DNA from: Furcasterigmium furcatum
Lineage: Eukaryota > Ascomycota > Sordariomycetes > Glomerellales > Plectosphaerellaceae
Direction: 5' to 3'
DNA length: 64,000 nt
Assembly: GCA_001599815.1 (NCBI GenBank)
Contig: BCIA01000003.1
Coordinates: 2,294,001-2,358,000 of the forward strand
The notes beneath the pieces were generated by a model. That model saw only the letters and a list, made by a program, of their open reading frames with translations, did not search any database and had not been told where the DNA came from. The position numbers were made by a program, and so were the translations under genes. Below are positions 23,239 to 33,773 of this stretch, piece after piece. The first letter of the stretch is position 1. Each line of letters begins with the position of its first letter.

Positions 23239-23851
23239 GGCGACTACATCTGAGAAGGCTTCACTGGCCACTTGCAGTGTCCGTGGTGATGGATGAGAGG
23301 ACTTGAAGGATGTAAGTTCGGGCTGGTTGAGGTGAGCTCAGCAAGGACCCAATGAGCGCTAAGAGCGATCTGAACTGCCCCGTGTAAATGGAGAAGGCGC
23401 CCTGCGTGGAATCTACTACCACGCGACGGGAATCCGTCGCCATCAGTCAAGGGACATCAATTCGCAGTATCAGCTTTGCGGTTATTAGTGCCATGCACCT
23501 CGGGCAGCTTCACGACGAAGCGCCACGCCGTAGAGCCTTGATCACGCGAGCTGTAGAGCTTCTTGTTCTACAACTCCTCCTCCCAGACCAGCACCCACGA
23601 GGACCTTAGCATCATCAACACCACGCCGCATCACACCACACAGCCTGCCCAGGACAAGAGTCATAAACCGTGCTTTACTGAACCCAGAGGCTACTGAATA
23701 AAAAAGAACCCTGGCCGAGACACCCCCTCCCTGCACGATCGTGAGAATACACGCGTGCCACGAGGCAATGAATGCATGTCCCTATATACACATCCTGCGC
23801 TATCCAGCATAGCCGCCGTCCGTCCCCGTGCCCCCGCATTACATCCTTCTC
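23239..23851. other. Intergenic between NPR2 promoter and DSK2 3' end
   Basis: 613 bp. Contains the NPR2 promoter and the DSK2 3' flank (AATAAAAAAG-like AT-rich stretch near 23698). No gene seen. Confidence 0.4.
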
Positions 23852-25242
23852 TCAAGGACCGCTGAGCAGATGCTCGACGGCGCCCTGGACGCTGCCGCCG
23901 CTCCGCCTCAGCGCGGCGATGTTGCGGTCAAAGTCGAAGAAGCCCATGTCGTTCAGCTGGCGCAGCTGGTCGGCGTACCGCTCCTCGGGCGGCCTGTTGT
24001 CCGGGGGCGCCGCAGGGGACCCGGCGCCGCCACCGCCCATCATCTGCATCATCTGCTGCATCGCCTCGGGGTTCATGAAGGGGTTGGCGGCGAAGGGGTT
24101 CGGGGCCTGGCCCTGGCCCTGTCCGGCCTGCGCGCCGCCGGGAGGGGCGCCGAAGAGCGCGGCGAAGGGGTTCGCCGGAGGCGGGCTCTGGGAGGAAGCG
24201 TTGTCGGTTGTGCCGGTGGCGGCGGCATCGCGGTTCTCGCCAGCGGCGGCGGCGGCGGGAGCAGCACCGCCGGCATTGGCGCCGAAGCCCTGGTTGCCGA
24301 GCAGGGCGTTGAGGCCGCCGAGCTGGGCCATCATCTGATTCAGATCACCGCCGCCAGGGGCGCCGCCGAAGGGCATGCCGAAGGGGTTCGGGACGGCGTT
24401 GTTGGCGTTGTTGTTCGCGTTGTCGCCGCCGGCAGCGGCCGCAGCATCGCCGGGGGTGGAATCGGTGGCGCCGGGGGCGGGGAAGGCGGCGTTGCCCTGG
24501 CCGCCCATCATGCCGCGCTGCATCCTCATCATGTTCCTTATCATGTCGGGGTTCGTCATCATCTGGCGCATGAAGGGAGACTGGATGATCTCGCGGGCGT
24601 TGGGCATGTTGCGGAGCTGGGGGTTGCTCTGGATCATGTAGTCGATGAACTGGGGGTTGTCGAGGGCGGCGTTCATGGTCTGCATCATGGCGGGATCGGA
24701 CAGCATCTGGGCCATCTGGTCGTCGGAGGGAGGGGCGCCCATCTGGAGAGGTGGTCAGCACGGTCATCTCGTGGGTAGGTTCTGTCCAGTTCAGGGACGG
24801 GACTTACTCCGCCGTCGGCGCCGAACATGTCACGGCTGGGCAGGTTGATGTGGCCTGCGTAGCGGGCGCCGGTCAGGCCGGCGAGAGGGTTGTTGGCGAC
24901 GCCGGCGGCCATGTTCTGGGGCACGGCGGCGGGAGCGGGCGTGGAGGAGGCGGCCGAGGACTGGGGGGTGGGATTGGAGGCGGCCGACTTGACCATGTGG
25001 ATAGTGTTGTTGGGCTTGATCTTGTAGGTGGCGAGGGTGTCGTCGTTCTTCATGACGCGACCGGAGTAGATGAGGCGCTGGCGCTCGGCGGGGACGTTCT
25101 CGTAGTCCTCCCCGGCGAGGGTATTCTTGAGCTCGAGAACGGTGGCGGTCTCGGCCATGGTGAGTGTGTGGGACTTGTCACCGCCAGTCTTCACCTTGAA
25201 GGTGACCTGGGCATCGCCCGAGCCCTCGGCATTGTCAGCCAT
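23852..25242 (-). CDS. DSK2: UBL-UBA shuttle protein Dsk2 (ubiquilin)
   Basis: Carries ubiquitylated proteins to the proteasome. Exon 1 is 25242-24808 and exon 2 is 24742-23852, giving 441 residues; the 65-nt phase-0 intron is GTAAGT..CCAG. The ubiquitin-like domain (about 12-87) is VTFKVKTGGDKSHTLTM through RQRLIYSGRVMKNDDTLATYKI. The central STI1-like regions are Met/Asn/Gln-rich (MLSDPAMMQTMNAALDNPQFI, NPDMIRNMMRMQRGMM) and are chaperone-like hydrophobic binders. A Gly/Ala/Pro/Asn-rich linker follows. The C-terminal UBA (about 398-440: RYADQLRQLNDMGFFDF and GAVEHLLSG) binds ubiquitin. An upstream in-frame extension exists, but the MADN start fits the family. Confidence 0.95.
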
Positions 25243-26737
25243 GATCGTGGGAGCCGGGGTGTGGTGCAGGTCGAGATGGTGGACGAGGTGGTGGTGGTGT
25301 TGGGTTGGAGATAGCGACGGCGGCGGCGCAGGAATCGGGAGTGGCGGGGTTCGATTCGGCGGCGGGGGGAGATGCCGGGCTTGGTCAGGAGGAGTCTCGT
25401 CGGGATGGGGAGAGCGACCGCGAGGAAGAGGCAGTGAAGTATTAGACGTTGGCAAGTTTAATGTGTCCTCAGGAGAGAAAAGAGAAAAAGTCCGCAGCGA
25501 GCGCAGCGCTGTGGGAGGTCGAGGCTCGTCGGAGGGTTCTGCGAGGCGAATGTGCAGTGGCTGGATTCCGTTCGTTGGCTGCGCTGTCTGTCTCGGGTGA
25601 CGTGAGGTCACTTTCCACTCCGGTCGCTCGCACGTCCGGGGCCCAGGCTGGCGGTGGGTCTTGGCTTTTCGCCTCTGGCAGTGGCAGATGGGTCCAAAGA
25701 AGCTCGCTCGACAGCAGTGCGGCAGGTGGTTTCCAAGTCGCTACTTATGATTCTCGAGTAATAATTTAATGATTCAGCTCCAAAAAGACTCGGGTTGCAC
25801 TTCATAAATGCTTTATCCGGAGGCTTTCCCAGGCATCACTTGGAGATACCCAGTATATAGGCCTCGAAAGCACAGGCCGGAGTTCGGAGTCTGGTTCCAT
25901 GGTGATCCATTGCTTTCTGTGGCCAGCGAACGAATCACTGCCAAATCCACTTTGACTGACAACCCAAACTGATGGGAGTGGGTTTGAGCCAGGACTAACG
26001 GGTACCAGGTGTAAGTCAGCTCCAGGCAGGATTAAAAGTGTAATTGATATATGAAGGAGAGAGTTCGACGGTCAGTGGGTGCCTCATTTCTGGACGAACC
26101 ATGGAAAAAACACTGCAGCCACCGAGGTTACCATCCATTCGCTGTATCAGATCTTAACCCAAAGTTGAATCAGATCTGCTGGTGGACACATTCCCGAGCT
26201 CGAGGAGGACTTAGAGCTTACCAGATGACCCAATACACATGGGGATCCAGACTATCGCATCGGCACTGATAACCCAGAACCCCATCAACGTCCCGAATGC
26301 CACATGCACGGTCTCCAGGCTCGGTAGGTAAATAGATTGGATACCTAGCCTGAGGATAGGTAGCATGGCAACATGGGTAGCTAACTGAAAGCCCAGGGTC
26401 CTCCGCCGCAACCACTGGATTTCCCCACACCGGGTTCTAGTTCCCCGCGATCCATCAGGTCCTCCTCAAGCTCAACGGCCACTGACGAATGGCCACTGAC
26501 GAATGGCCACTGGCAACCTCCCTGTTCGTGCCTCGGCTTCCCCTCTCACTCCCCGGACCGAGCTACCGCTTATAACAAGTACCGTCCAGAACGACATATG
26601 ATCCACCAACATCGAATGCTGACCTAGTCTCATCAACTTGCCATATCCCGTCTCCTCACTCACTCAATTGCGCCGTGAATCATTCCTACAGAATTTACAG
26701 CACCTCCTAAGTCTAGACATACATCACACATAACACC
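25243..26737. other. Divergent intergenic region, DSK2 and oxidoreductase promoters
   Basis: 1.5 kb. The DSK2 side is GC-rich with a long open but unsupported frame. From about 25740 it becomes AT-rich. A 14-bp direct repeat lies at 26477-26511, about 230 bp before the oxidoreductase ATG. No gene recognised. Confidence 0.4.
26477..26511. repeat. 14-bp tandem repeat, 2.5 copies
   Basis: The unit GGCCACTGACGAAT occurs at 26477-26490 and 26491-26504, with a partial third copy to 26511. Its position upstream of the oxidoreductase gene would suit a promoter element, but no factor is suggested. Confidence 0.8.
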
Positions 26738-27942
26738 ATGAAAGGCATCCAGATCAAGCAATATGTCAAGGTATGACAGGAACACCACTCGGCGCCCCAA
26801 TTCCGAACCACCCAGACATACCCTGCTCACACCCTCTCCCCAGTCTCCAGCAGACCTCAAAGTCACAGACCTCCCCGATCCCGTCCCAGGACACGATGAA
26901 TACCTGATCGAAGTCCACTCCGCCGCCACAAACTTCTTCGACATCCTCCAGACTCAGGGCAAATACCAGAACCAGCCGCGTAAGTCTCCCTCTCACACTA
27001 CCACCATGGACACCAGCTCACCGTCTCGCTCTAGCCTTCCCCTGGGTAGCAGGCGCAGAATTCGCCGGCATCGTCCTCAAGACACCCTCCGGCTCCTCAG
27101 AGCCCAGATTCCCCGTCGGCTCCCGCGTCTTCGGCACCACCCAGGGCGCATACGCCACGCAATGCGTCGCCCAAGAGCTCATGATGCTCCCCGTCCCTGA
27201 CGGCTGGTCCTTCCAGGAGGCCGCCGGCCTCTTCATCACAGCGCCCACCAGCTACGCCGCCCTCGTCGTCAGGGCTAACATCAAGGCTGGCGACTACGTC
27301 CTCGTCCACGCCGCCGCCGGTGGTGTCGGCTTGGCCGCCGTCCAGAGTACGTCCTCCTCTCACCTCCCAATCCCCGAGCTCACTCCCGCTTACACACTCA
27401 CTCCCCCAGTCGCCGCCGCCCTCGGCGCAACCGTCATCGCCACGGCCTCAACCCCCCACAAGCGCTCTGTCGCCCTCTCCTTCGGCGCCTCCCACGCCCT
27501 CGACCCCGCCGACAAGGACTGGCCCGCCAAGGCCCGCGCCCTGACCCCCGACGGCCGCGGCGTCGACATCGTCTTCGACCCCATCGGCGCCGTCGACATC
27601 TCCACAAAGTGCACCGCCTGGAACGGCCGCATCCTCGTCGTCGGCTTCGCCGCCGGCGCCATCGAGAAGGTCGCCATGAACAAGGTCCTCCTCAAGAACA
27701 TCTCCCTCGTCGGCATCCACTGGGGCCCCTACATCCAGAAGGAGCCCGCCATGTTCTTCCAGGTCTGGGACGGGCTCATGCGCCTCGTCGCCGAGAAGAA
27801 GATCCGCGGCACGGAGTTCACCGACGAGAAGTTCGAGGGCCTAGAGAGGGTTAAGGACGCACTCCTGGCCCTCGGGAGCAGGGGGACATGGGGCAAGGTC
27901 GTCGTCAACGTGCGGCCGGACGAGGGCAAGAGCAAGCTGTAG
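26738..27942 (+). CDS. Quinone oxidoreductase-like MDR family protein
   Basis: Zinc-free medium-chain dehydrogenase/reductase of the zeta-crystallin type, expected to reduce quinones or enones with NADPH. Exons are 26738-26770, 26844-26979, 27035-27346 and 27410-27942, giving 337 residues. The three introns are 73, 55 and 63 nt with GTATGA, GTAAGT and GTACGT donors. Family signs: VTDLPDPVPGHDEYLIEVHSAATNFFDILQTQG at the N-terminus, PFPWVAGAEFAGIV, the cofactor-binding HAAAGGVGLAAVQ glycine loop split by intron 3, and VDIVFDPIG. The zinc ligands of alcohol dehydrogenases are absent. The true substrate is unknown. It converges on KAP120 with about 216 bp between stops. Confidence 0.92.
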
Positions 27943-28158
27943 ACCGACGGCTCTGCGAGATCACCCAGTGTACATATATACGATGCCTTGTATCACAGTT
28001 CAGCCATATTGGAGCAACAACCTGTCAGTTCGATGGCACTCGGGCGGGTTGTGAGTGTTTGGAAAGCTTCGCCGGCTCTGCCTGAGGGTATGCCACGCTG
28101 CGTTAATGTCCATAAAACCGACCCCTTGCTTGTCCCGATCTGTTCCCCGATGCTTCGT

Positions 28159-31100
28159 CTAGTCGCTCATGATGAATTGCGAGAACTTCTGCACCACGTC
28201 CCCGTCCACGTTCTGCAGCCACTCCTGCTGGAACGTCTGCTCGCCCACGCCGTCGATCAGGCCCTTGAGCCTTTCCCTCACGAAATGCTTCGCCACGACC
28301 CGGTGCACCGGGTCCTCCATCGCCAACGTCCTCTCCCGGATCATCTTCTGCGTGTCGTAGTCCATCTCCTCCATCTCTCCCCAAATCTGGTTGTCGGCGG
28401 CATTGGCAACGCCGTCCTGCAGCTCTGCCACGGTGTCCGTCCACAGCGTGAGGAAGTCCTGCAGCCGGCCCAGCAGCAAGTTCTGCACCGGCTGCTGAAG
28501 CTCTAGCAGCCTCGCCAGGCCCAGAACCGTCAGCTTCTTGTGTTCGATGTAGTCCCAGCTCTCCATGTGGGCGAACCACTCGCCCATGAGCCACGGCCAA
28601 ACTTGCTCGACGGGACCCATTGTCTGAAGCATCTCGACGAAGATGAACGGGTCGGCGACGGCGATCCGGGCAAGCACGGCAAAGAAGTCGCCCTCGGTAG
28701 CGGCGCTCAGCTTCGCCGTTCTCCTCTTAGGTCCCGTCGTCTCTCGCGCTTGCCACGCGTCGTGCAGCCCTTCGAACACCTTCTGGAGGAACCCGACCGC
28801 TAGCAGGTCCTGAACGATGATCGAGATTCCCTGAGACTTGCCGAGGTCAAAGGCTGCCCTGATGAGATACTCGATGCACTGCGCGCCCTTCTTGGCCTGC
28901 TCCCTGCTCCTCACGTCCACCATGTCCGAAAGAGCAGCCACGAATTGTCTCCTCAGACCGTCCCCAAGGACTGCCTCGGGCGCAAGTATGATGTAGGACT
29001 CGACAGCTTCAAGCGCTTGGCCAGCGGTCTCAGACGCATACGTCAAGATCGGCAGAGCGAGAGGCGCGAGGTTTATAATCTCTGGCACAATGGGCGGACG
29101 GCTCCACGCGAGGATGGAATTCCACAAATCGAGCACCTCATCGACGAGGGACAGGTGAAGGTCGGAAGAGGGCTGCGCCGTCTCACTAATGAGCGAGACC
29201 ATCATGGGGTGGTACCGCTGCGATTTGGTCTCCATTGATGTGACCAGGGCGTTGAAGATGCCCACGATGGCGATTTTCACCATGAAGTCGTCCGAACCGG
29301 GGCCTCCAAATGAAGTTGCGACGGTCGACATGATGTAGTCTCCGAACGGCTCTACGTGGGACTCCAGCCTCGTCACCATGAGGCGTATGGTCTCGAGAAT
29401 GGTCAGTTTTGTCTCCTCGTTCTCGGACTCTTGGGCCAATCTGGTCAGCGCTTGCAGTATTTCTGCGGCGTAAGGGGCGAACAGCTCGGGGTTGAAGTCG
29501 AGCTCCTCCACGACAGATTGCAGATTGCGCGCGGCAGTGAGCTGGACCACGGTATCATTGTGCTCGTCGTTCGAGTTGAGGAAATGACGGAACATTTGGT
29601 AGATCGTGGACCGAGACTCGTTCGTCATGTTAGTGTACACCCACTGCCCAAGCAGGGCGGCAATCCGTCGCCGCAGCACCTTGGCAAAGCGGTCAGTCTT
29701 CTGTGCATCATGCACCAGGGTCGATGCCAGGAAGCTGTTGAAGTCGAATCGGTCGACAAGATGCATGGCAGCTAAGCCCATCGCCGTATACACGGCGTCC
29801 TTCGTGGCAAAGTCGGCGTTGGGCGTCGCGGCGGACTCGATGTAGGCGAGCAAGTTTGGAAGCAGCAGGTCCTTCTTGTTGAGCAGGAGAGACAGGAAGA
29901 CCTTCTCGGCGCATGGCCTGACCTCGATCTCGTACGCAGTGCTGTCAAACTTCTGCTGGTGCTCCCAGTCTTCGGGGTCCTCCTCCCACGCCTCCAGGTC
30001 AATCTGTCGGAAGACAAATAGCTTGGTGAGGATGGTATTCGCAATGACCGCAGCGAACTCATCGGTGAAGAGCTGGGTCTTGATGAACTCGACAGCCTGT
30101 TTTTCTTCCTCCTTCGCGTCCGGCCCACGGTAAGCAAACGTCTGCTTGGGCAGGTAGGCCAAGTCCAGGCATGCTTTGATGAGCAGCAGCGCCCTCGTGG
30201 CAAGCTTCTCTGGCAGGGGCTTTTCGGCTGTGGCCCCAGTGCTAGATGCGGCCGCCCGAGTTCCGTCATCGAGAGAAAAGACTTCCGCAAAGGGGGTGAT
30301 GAGTTCGCTCCAGTAGGCATGAACAAGATCTAAAGATCCGGGCAAAGCAGCGAAGCTGGCAGGCCGGTCAGCAGCCATGTCCACATGGAACTTGGTGAAC
30401 TGAACGACGTGTTTCCTCAGCTGCTCGGGCCAGCGGCACGGGGGAGCGTCCTTTCCGATGTACTTGAGGAACTTTCCGAGATGCTGTTGCGAGAGGGACC
30501 AGAAATCCTGGACGGTCTTGTCCTTGTGAGGCGCCTGGAACCCCGAGATGAAGAGTCGTCTCAGCGTCTTGAGTGCCGTCAGGGTATTGAAGATGGCCAC
30601 GTCTGAGGCACTCCCATTCTGGTTTTGCGTCGTCAGGGTCTCTTCCCAGACCGGAACCAAGGTGACGTATATATTCATCAGTTCAGAGGCAATCTCCGGG
30701 GCGTTCGACTGGAGAGCAGTTTGAGATGTCTTCAGGCGAGCTGAACTCAACTCCTTGACAACGTGTAACCAGACCAACAAATATCCCCTCACATGAGAAG
30801 GATTGTTACGCCGGGCCTTGGCCATTTCCTGGACCATGTTCGGCAGGACGTCCGGCCAGTTCCGGGGATAGTCGATCCGGATGATCTTGGCCGCGGCTAG
30901 GGCGTTGTGCAGAGCGAGCTGATCATTGTCTTCCTCGAGAGACCCTGTCAACAGGTTCCGGCGGATGGTTTCCTTCTCTTGTTCCTGAATCCCGCCTTTC
31001 GTCGTTTCTGCCAGGCGCCAGTGCTTGTCTATGCCGTTCTTGAACTGAATGATTGCCTGGTATCGGATATTGTAGGACAGGGATTTTTCCAGAAAGATGG

Positions 31101-31349
31101 ACTGTCGAGAGGCGGTTAGCACGCGTTGGAAGATGTCCCTCGTGGGAAGGCGTCTCCCGTTGAGGGAAAGTGTTCCTCACTCACCTGGAGAGAAGAGTAG
31201 TAACCGTACTGGTTCTCCCATGTCTTGAGCTGCTCGCCCGCGGCCTGTCTCTGGGCAAAGTCGGCCGAGATGGATGCCTCGAGAGCTTTGGCGAGGTCCT
31301 GGACGGTCAGGGGATTCGCGTCCCCCGGCACCTCGATGGCGAAGCTCAT
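28159..31349 (-). CDS. KAP120: Importin-beta family nuclear transport receptor Kap120 (importin-11-like)
   Basis: Karyopherin that imports cargo, including ribosome biogenesis factors in yeast, using Ran-GTP. Exon 1 is 31349-31185 and exon 2 is 31101-28159, giving 1035 residues, the usual size. The 83-nt phase-0 intron is GTGAGT..GCTAAC..ACAG. The N-terminal importin-beta domain contains LKTWENQYGYYSSLQ and, across the junction, SIFLEKSLSYNIRYQAIIQFKNGIDKHWR. The rest is a HEAT-repeat solenoid (RIDYPRNWPDVLPNM, DPEDWEHQ, TNESRSTIYQMFRHFLNS). It shares a roughly 450-bp divergent promoter with PEX2. Confidence 0.93.
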
Positions 31350-31797
31350 GCTGGAGGCGCGGAATCGTCCGGGTTGCTTGCGGTTCGGTGGTCGAGAGGA
31401 GTATTTGGGTGATGAGGAAATGGAAAGATTGGCAGCTGCGCCAGAATTCGAGGTCGACCTGGGCTGTGCCCGTTCGACGGCAGGCGCAGACGCGGCGTGC
31501 CCCGCGCTAGAGGCCTATCTTATCGTTCAGTGGCTGGTGCGTCGCGGGGTAAATTCACAGGGGGCGAGCACAGGGCACTGGGCTGGAGCTGAAGGCCCCT
31601 GGGAGGAATGGCTTAGGTCATCACTTTCATGAGCACCGAGAACCGCCAAACCTCGGCTCTTCAGCTGCGCCGGCCGTCACCTAAATCCTTCCTCGAACGT
31701 TCCCAGCCCGCGCCATCCCTACCTCCGACGATGTAAACTCGCCCTCCCCAAGCTGCACCCTCCAGCCAGCGGCATACCCACCACAGATGCCGCACAG
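31350..31797. promoter_or_regulatory. Divergent KAP120/PEX2 promoter region
   Basis: 448 bp between the two start codons. It must drive both genes. I see no distinctive element beyond general GC-rich composition. Confidence 0.4.
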
Positions 31798-33129
31798 ATG
31801 ACATCAAACTTCGCGCAAGCGCAGCAGCGCATAGCTGCCCGCCAGCAAGCCCGCGAAGCCGAAGCGGCCGCCCGCCTCGCCGCCGCCACAGACCGCAACG
31901 CCGCGTCCCGAGCACGCGCGCGCATCTCCCGCCTCCCATTCCCCTTTAGCCGGCTGAACGACGCCGTCGACACCCTATCCTCCCGCGAAGGCACGCGGCC
32001 CGCGTTCAGGGTCGGCCAGGTCGATGCCGAGCTCCTCGACGAAGAGCTCGTCGACCTGCTCAAGGGCCAGGTCGGCGAGGCGCTCAAGTACCTTGCCGGC
32101 GGGCACCTAAAGGACGATTGGTCCGAGGAGATCCTCCTCGCGCTAAGAGCCATCTTGTTCAAGCTCTCGGTGTGGGATAACGATGCGACGTACGGCGCGG
32201 CGCTGCAGAATCTGAAATACACCGACGCACGGCAGCAGGGCGCGGTCCTCGTGCCGCCGTCGAAGACGCAAAAGGGGCTCTATGGCTTCGCGACAGTGTT
32301 CGGCCGATATGCCTGGACAAGATGGGAGAACTGGCTCATCGAGAAGGCCGAGGGATACGAGGAGCCGAGCCCCAGGATACGATTCCTGTCCAACGTCACC
32401 GAGAGGCTGTCAACGGTGCACACCAGCGCCGCATTCGTCTCATTCCTAGTCTTCCTGCTCCAGGGGCGGTACAGGACCCTCCTCGACCGCGTGCTCAGGA
32501 TGCGCCTCGCCCCGCCGACCAGCCAGGTCAGCCGCGAGGTGTCCTTCGAGTACCTCAACCGGCAGCTTGTCTGGCACGCCTTCACCGAGTTCCTCCTCTT
32601 CGTCCTCCCCCTCATAGGCATCCACCGATGGCGGAGGTGGCTGGCCCGTACCTGGCGCAAAACGAAGGACATCATGAAAGCGGGCGGAGGTGATGAAGAC
32701 GGCGAACCGAAGGGCGAGCTTGCGTTCTTGCCCGAGCGAACGTGCGCCATCTGCTACCAGGACCAGAACGCCATCACATCGACGGAGAACGAGGTCTTGA
32801 TGGCTGCGGCTTCTACCGGCGTTATCGGCTCGGCGCAGACGGATATCACGAACCCGTACGAGACGATACCCTGCGGCTGTATTTATTGTTTCGTCTGCAT
32901 TGCCACCAGACTAGAGCGGGAGGAGGGCGAGGGATGGACGTGTCTGAGATGCGGAGACTTCGTCAAGGAATGCAAGCCTTGGAACGGCGACGTGCTGGAG
33001 CCGGTGAAGAGAGCCTCCTCCGCCAAGGCGGTGGCCTTTTCGGACGAGATACAAGATGTTGTGGTTATAGAGGATGAGATGTCTACGGCTGACGTCTCCG
33101 AGGCATATGAGGACGCCAGAGATGAGTGA
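31798..33129 (+). CDS. PEX2: Peroxisomal RING E3 ligase Pex2
   Basis: Single-exon gene, 443 residues. With Pex10 and Pex12 it forms the peroxisomal membrane ubiquitin ligase that marks the Pex5 receptor for recycling. The N-terminal Pex2/Pex12 domain contains ELLDEELVDLLKGQ, LFKLSVWDNDATYGAALQNLKY and several hydrophobic membrane segments (FVSFLVFLLQGRYRTLLDR, FTEFLLFVLPLIGIHRWRRW). The C-terminal RING begins at about 314 (CAICYQDQ), has CGCIYCFVC near 360 and CLRCGDFVKEC near 385. The loop between the first and second Cys pairs is long (about 45 residues), as common in filamentous fungi. An acidic tail follows. Confidence 0.95.
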   Translation: MTSNFAQAQQRIAARQQAREAEAAARLAAATDRNAASRARARISRLPFPFSRLNDAVDTLSSREGTRPAFRVGQVDAELLDEELVDLLKGQVGEALKYLAGGHLKDDWSEEILLALRAILFKLSVWDNDATYGAALQNLKYTDARQQGAVLVPPSKTQKGLYGFATVFGRYAWTRWENWLIEKAEGYEEPSPRIRFLSNVTERLSTVHTSAAFVSFLVFLLQGRYRTLLDRVLRMRLAPPTSQVSREVSFEYLNRQLVWHAFTEFLLFVLPLIGIHRWRRWLARTWRKTKDIMKAGGGDEDGEPKGELAFLPERTCAICYQDQNAITSTENEVLMAAASTGVIGSAQTDITNPYETIPCGCIYCFVCIATRLEREEGEGWTCLRCGDFVKECKPWNGDVLEPVKRASSAKAVAFSDEIQDVVVIEDEMSTADVSEAYEDARDE

Positions 33130-33542
33130 TTGACCAGGAGAGCTGTATTATATTGAGACATGACGAGGCGATGAGAGGCGGATATACCCGTGTAAGAGGG
33201 TACTCACGATCTGAGGCTCCGAAAAATTCTGGATTAACGGGTCGCCATATCTATGTATTCCATGGCAGCAGCCGTTTATATACTGATTGTTTGGATTTCG
33301 TCCCGTTTGGCCTGTGCTTGCATCCGAAGTATGTATTCAAGAATCTAGTCTTCATCCGTGTTGCTCAGCCGATGCTGTCTTATGCCATATCCACGTCCTC
33401 GTTCAATATCTATCATGTATCTCAGACCCAAACGCCGATGATTTTCATGACCCGATGATGCTCGCCATGCAATGCAATGCCAACAATATGTTTCTTCCGT
33501 TCGTTGTCGGTTCCAATCTGCCCGGCCCTGTTTTGAATGCTC
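33130..33542. other. 3' flank of PEX2, no gene recognised
   Basis: 413 bp between the PEX2 stop and the stop of the minus-strand small secreted protein gene. Convergent 3' flanks; nothing else seen. Confidence 0.4.
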
Positions 33543-33773
33543 TCAGCCGCTGGAGATATTGACATCCCCTTTACACGTGCCATATGAGCAGCAGGTCTCG
33601 GGGGATGCTTCTCCGGAGAGGATCATGTCTCGTTGGGCCTGCGGAGGGGTCAGCGAGACCAGGAGAACTGGTCAGGAGGCACTTACATCAGAACACCGAA
33701 CGGGTGTGGCAAGGACTGTGCTCCCAAGAGAGGACAGCGCAAAAATAATGGAAAAGAGCGCCCGAGTCTTCAT
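33543..33773 (-). CDS. Small secreted cysteine-containing protein (60 residues)
   Basis: Two exons, 33773-33687 and 33638-33543, around a 48-nt phase-0 intron with an ideal GTAAGT donor, GCTGAC branch and CGCAG acceptor. Exon 1 encodes a textbook signal peptide (MKTRALFSIIFALSS, then a small-residue cleavage site near ALATP-type residues, about 22). The mature part is about 38 residues with four cysteines: one near its start, a CC pair, and one in a YGTCKGD block. It ends in a glycine after ISS. Each exon is too short to be conspicuous alone; the splice signals, phase and leader together make the case. Function is unknown. Such proteins are often effectors or antimicrobial peptides, but that is only a class-level inference. 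Confidence 0.82.

Noticed and set aside
31116..31180. Internal Met near the start of KAP120 exon 2 region as the true start
   Set aside because: It lies in the intron. The spliced start at 31349 restores the conserved importin-beta N-terminus.
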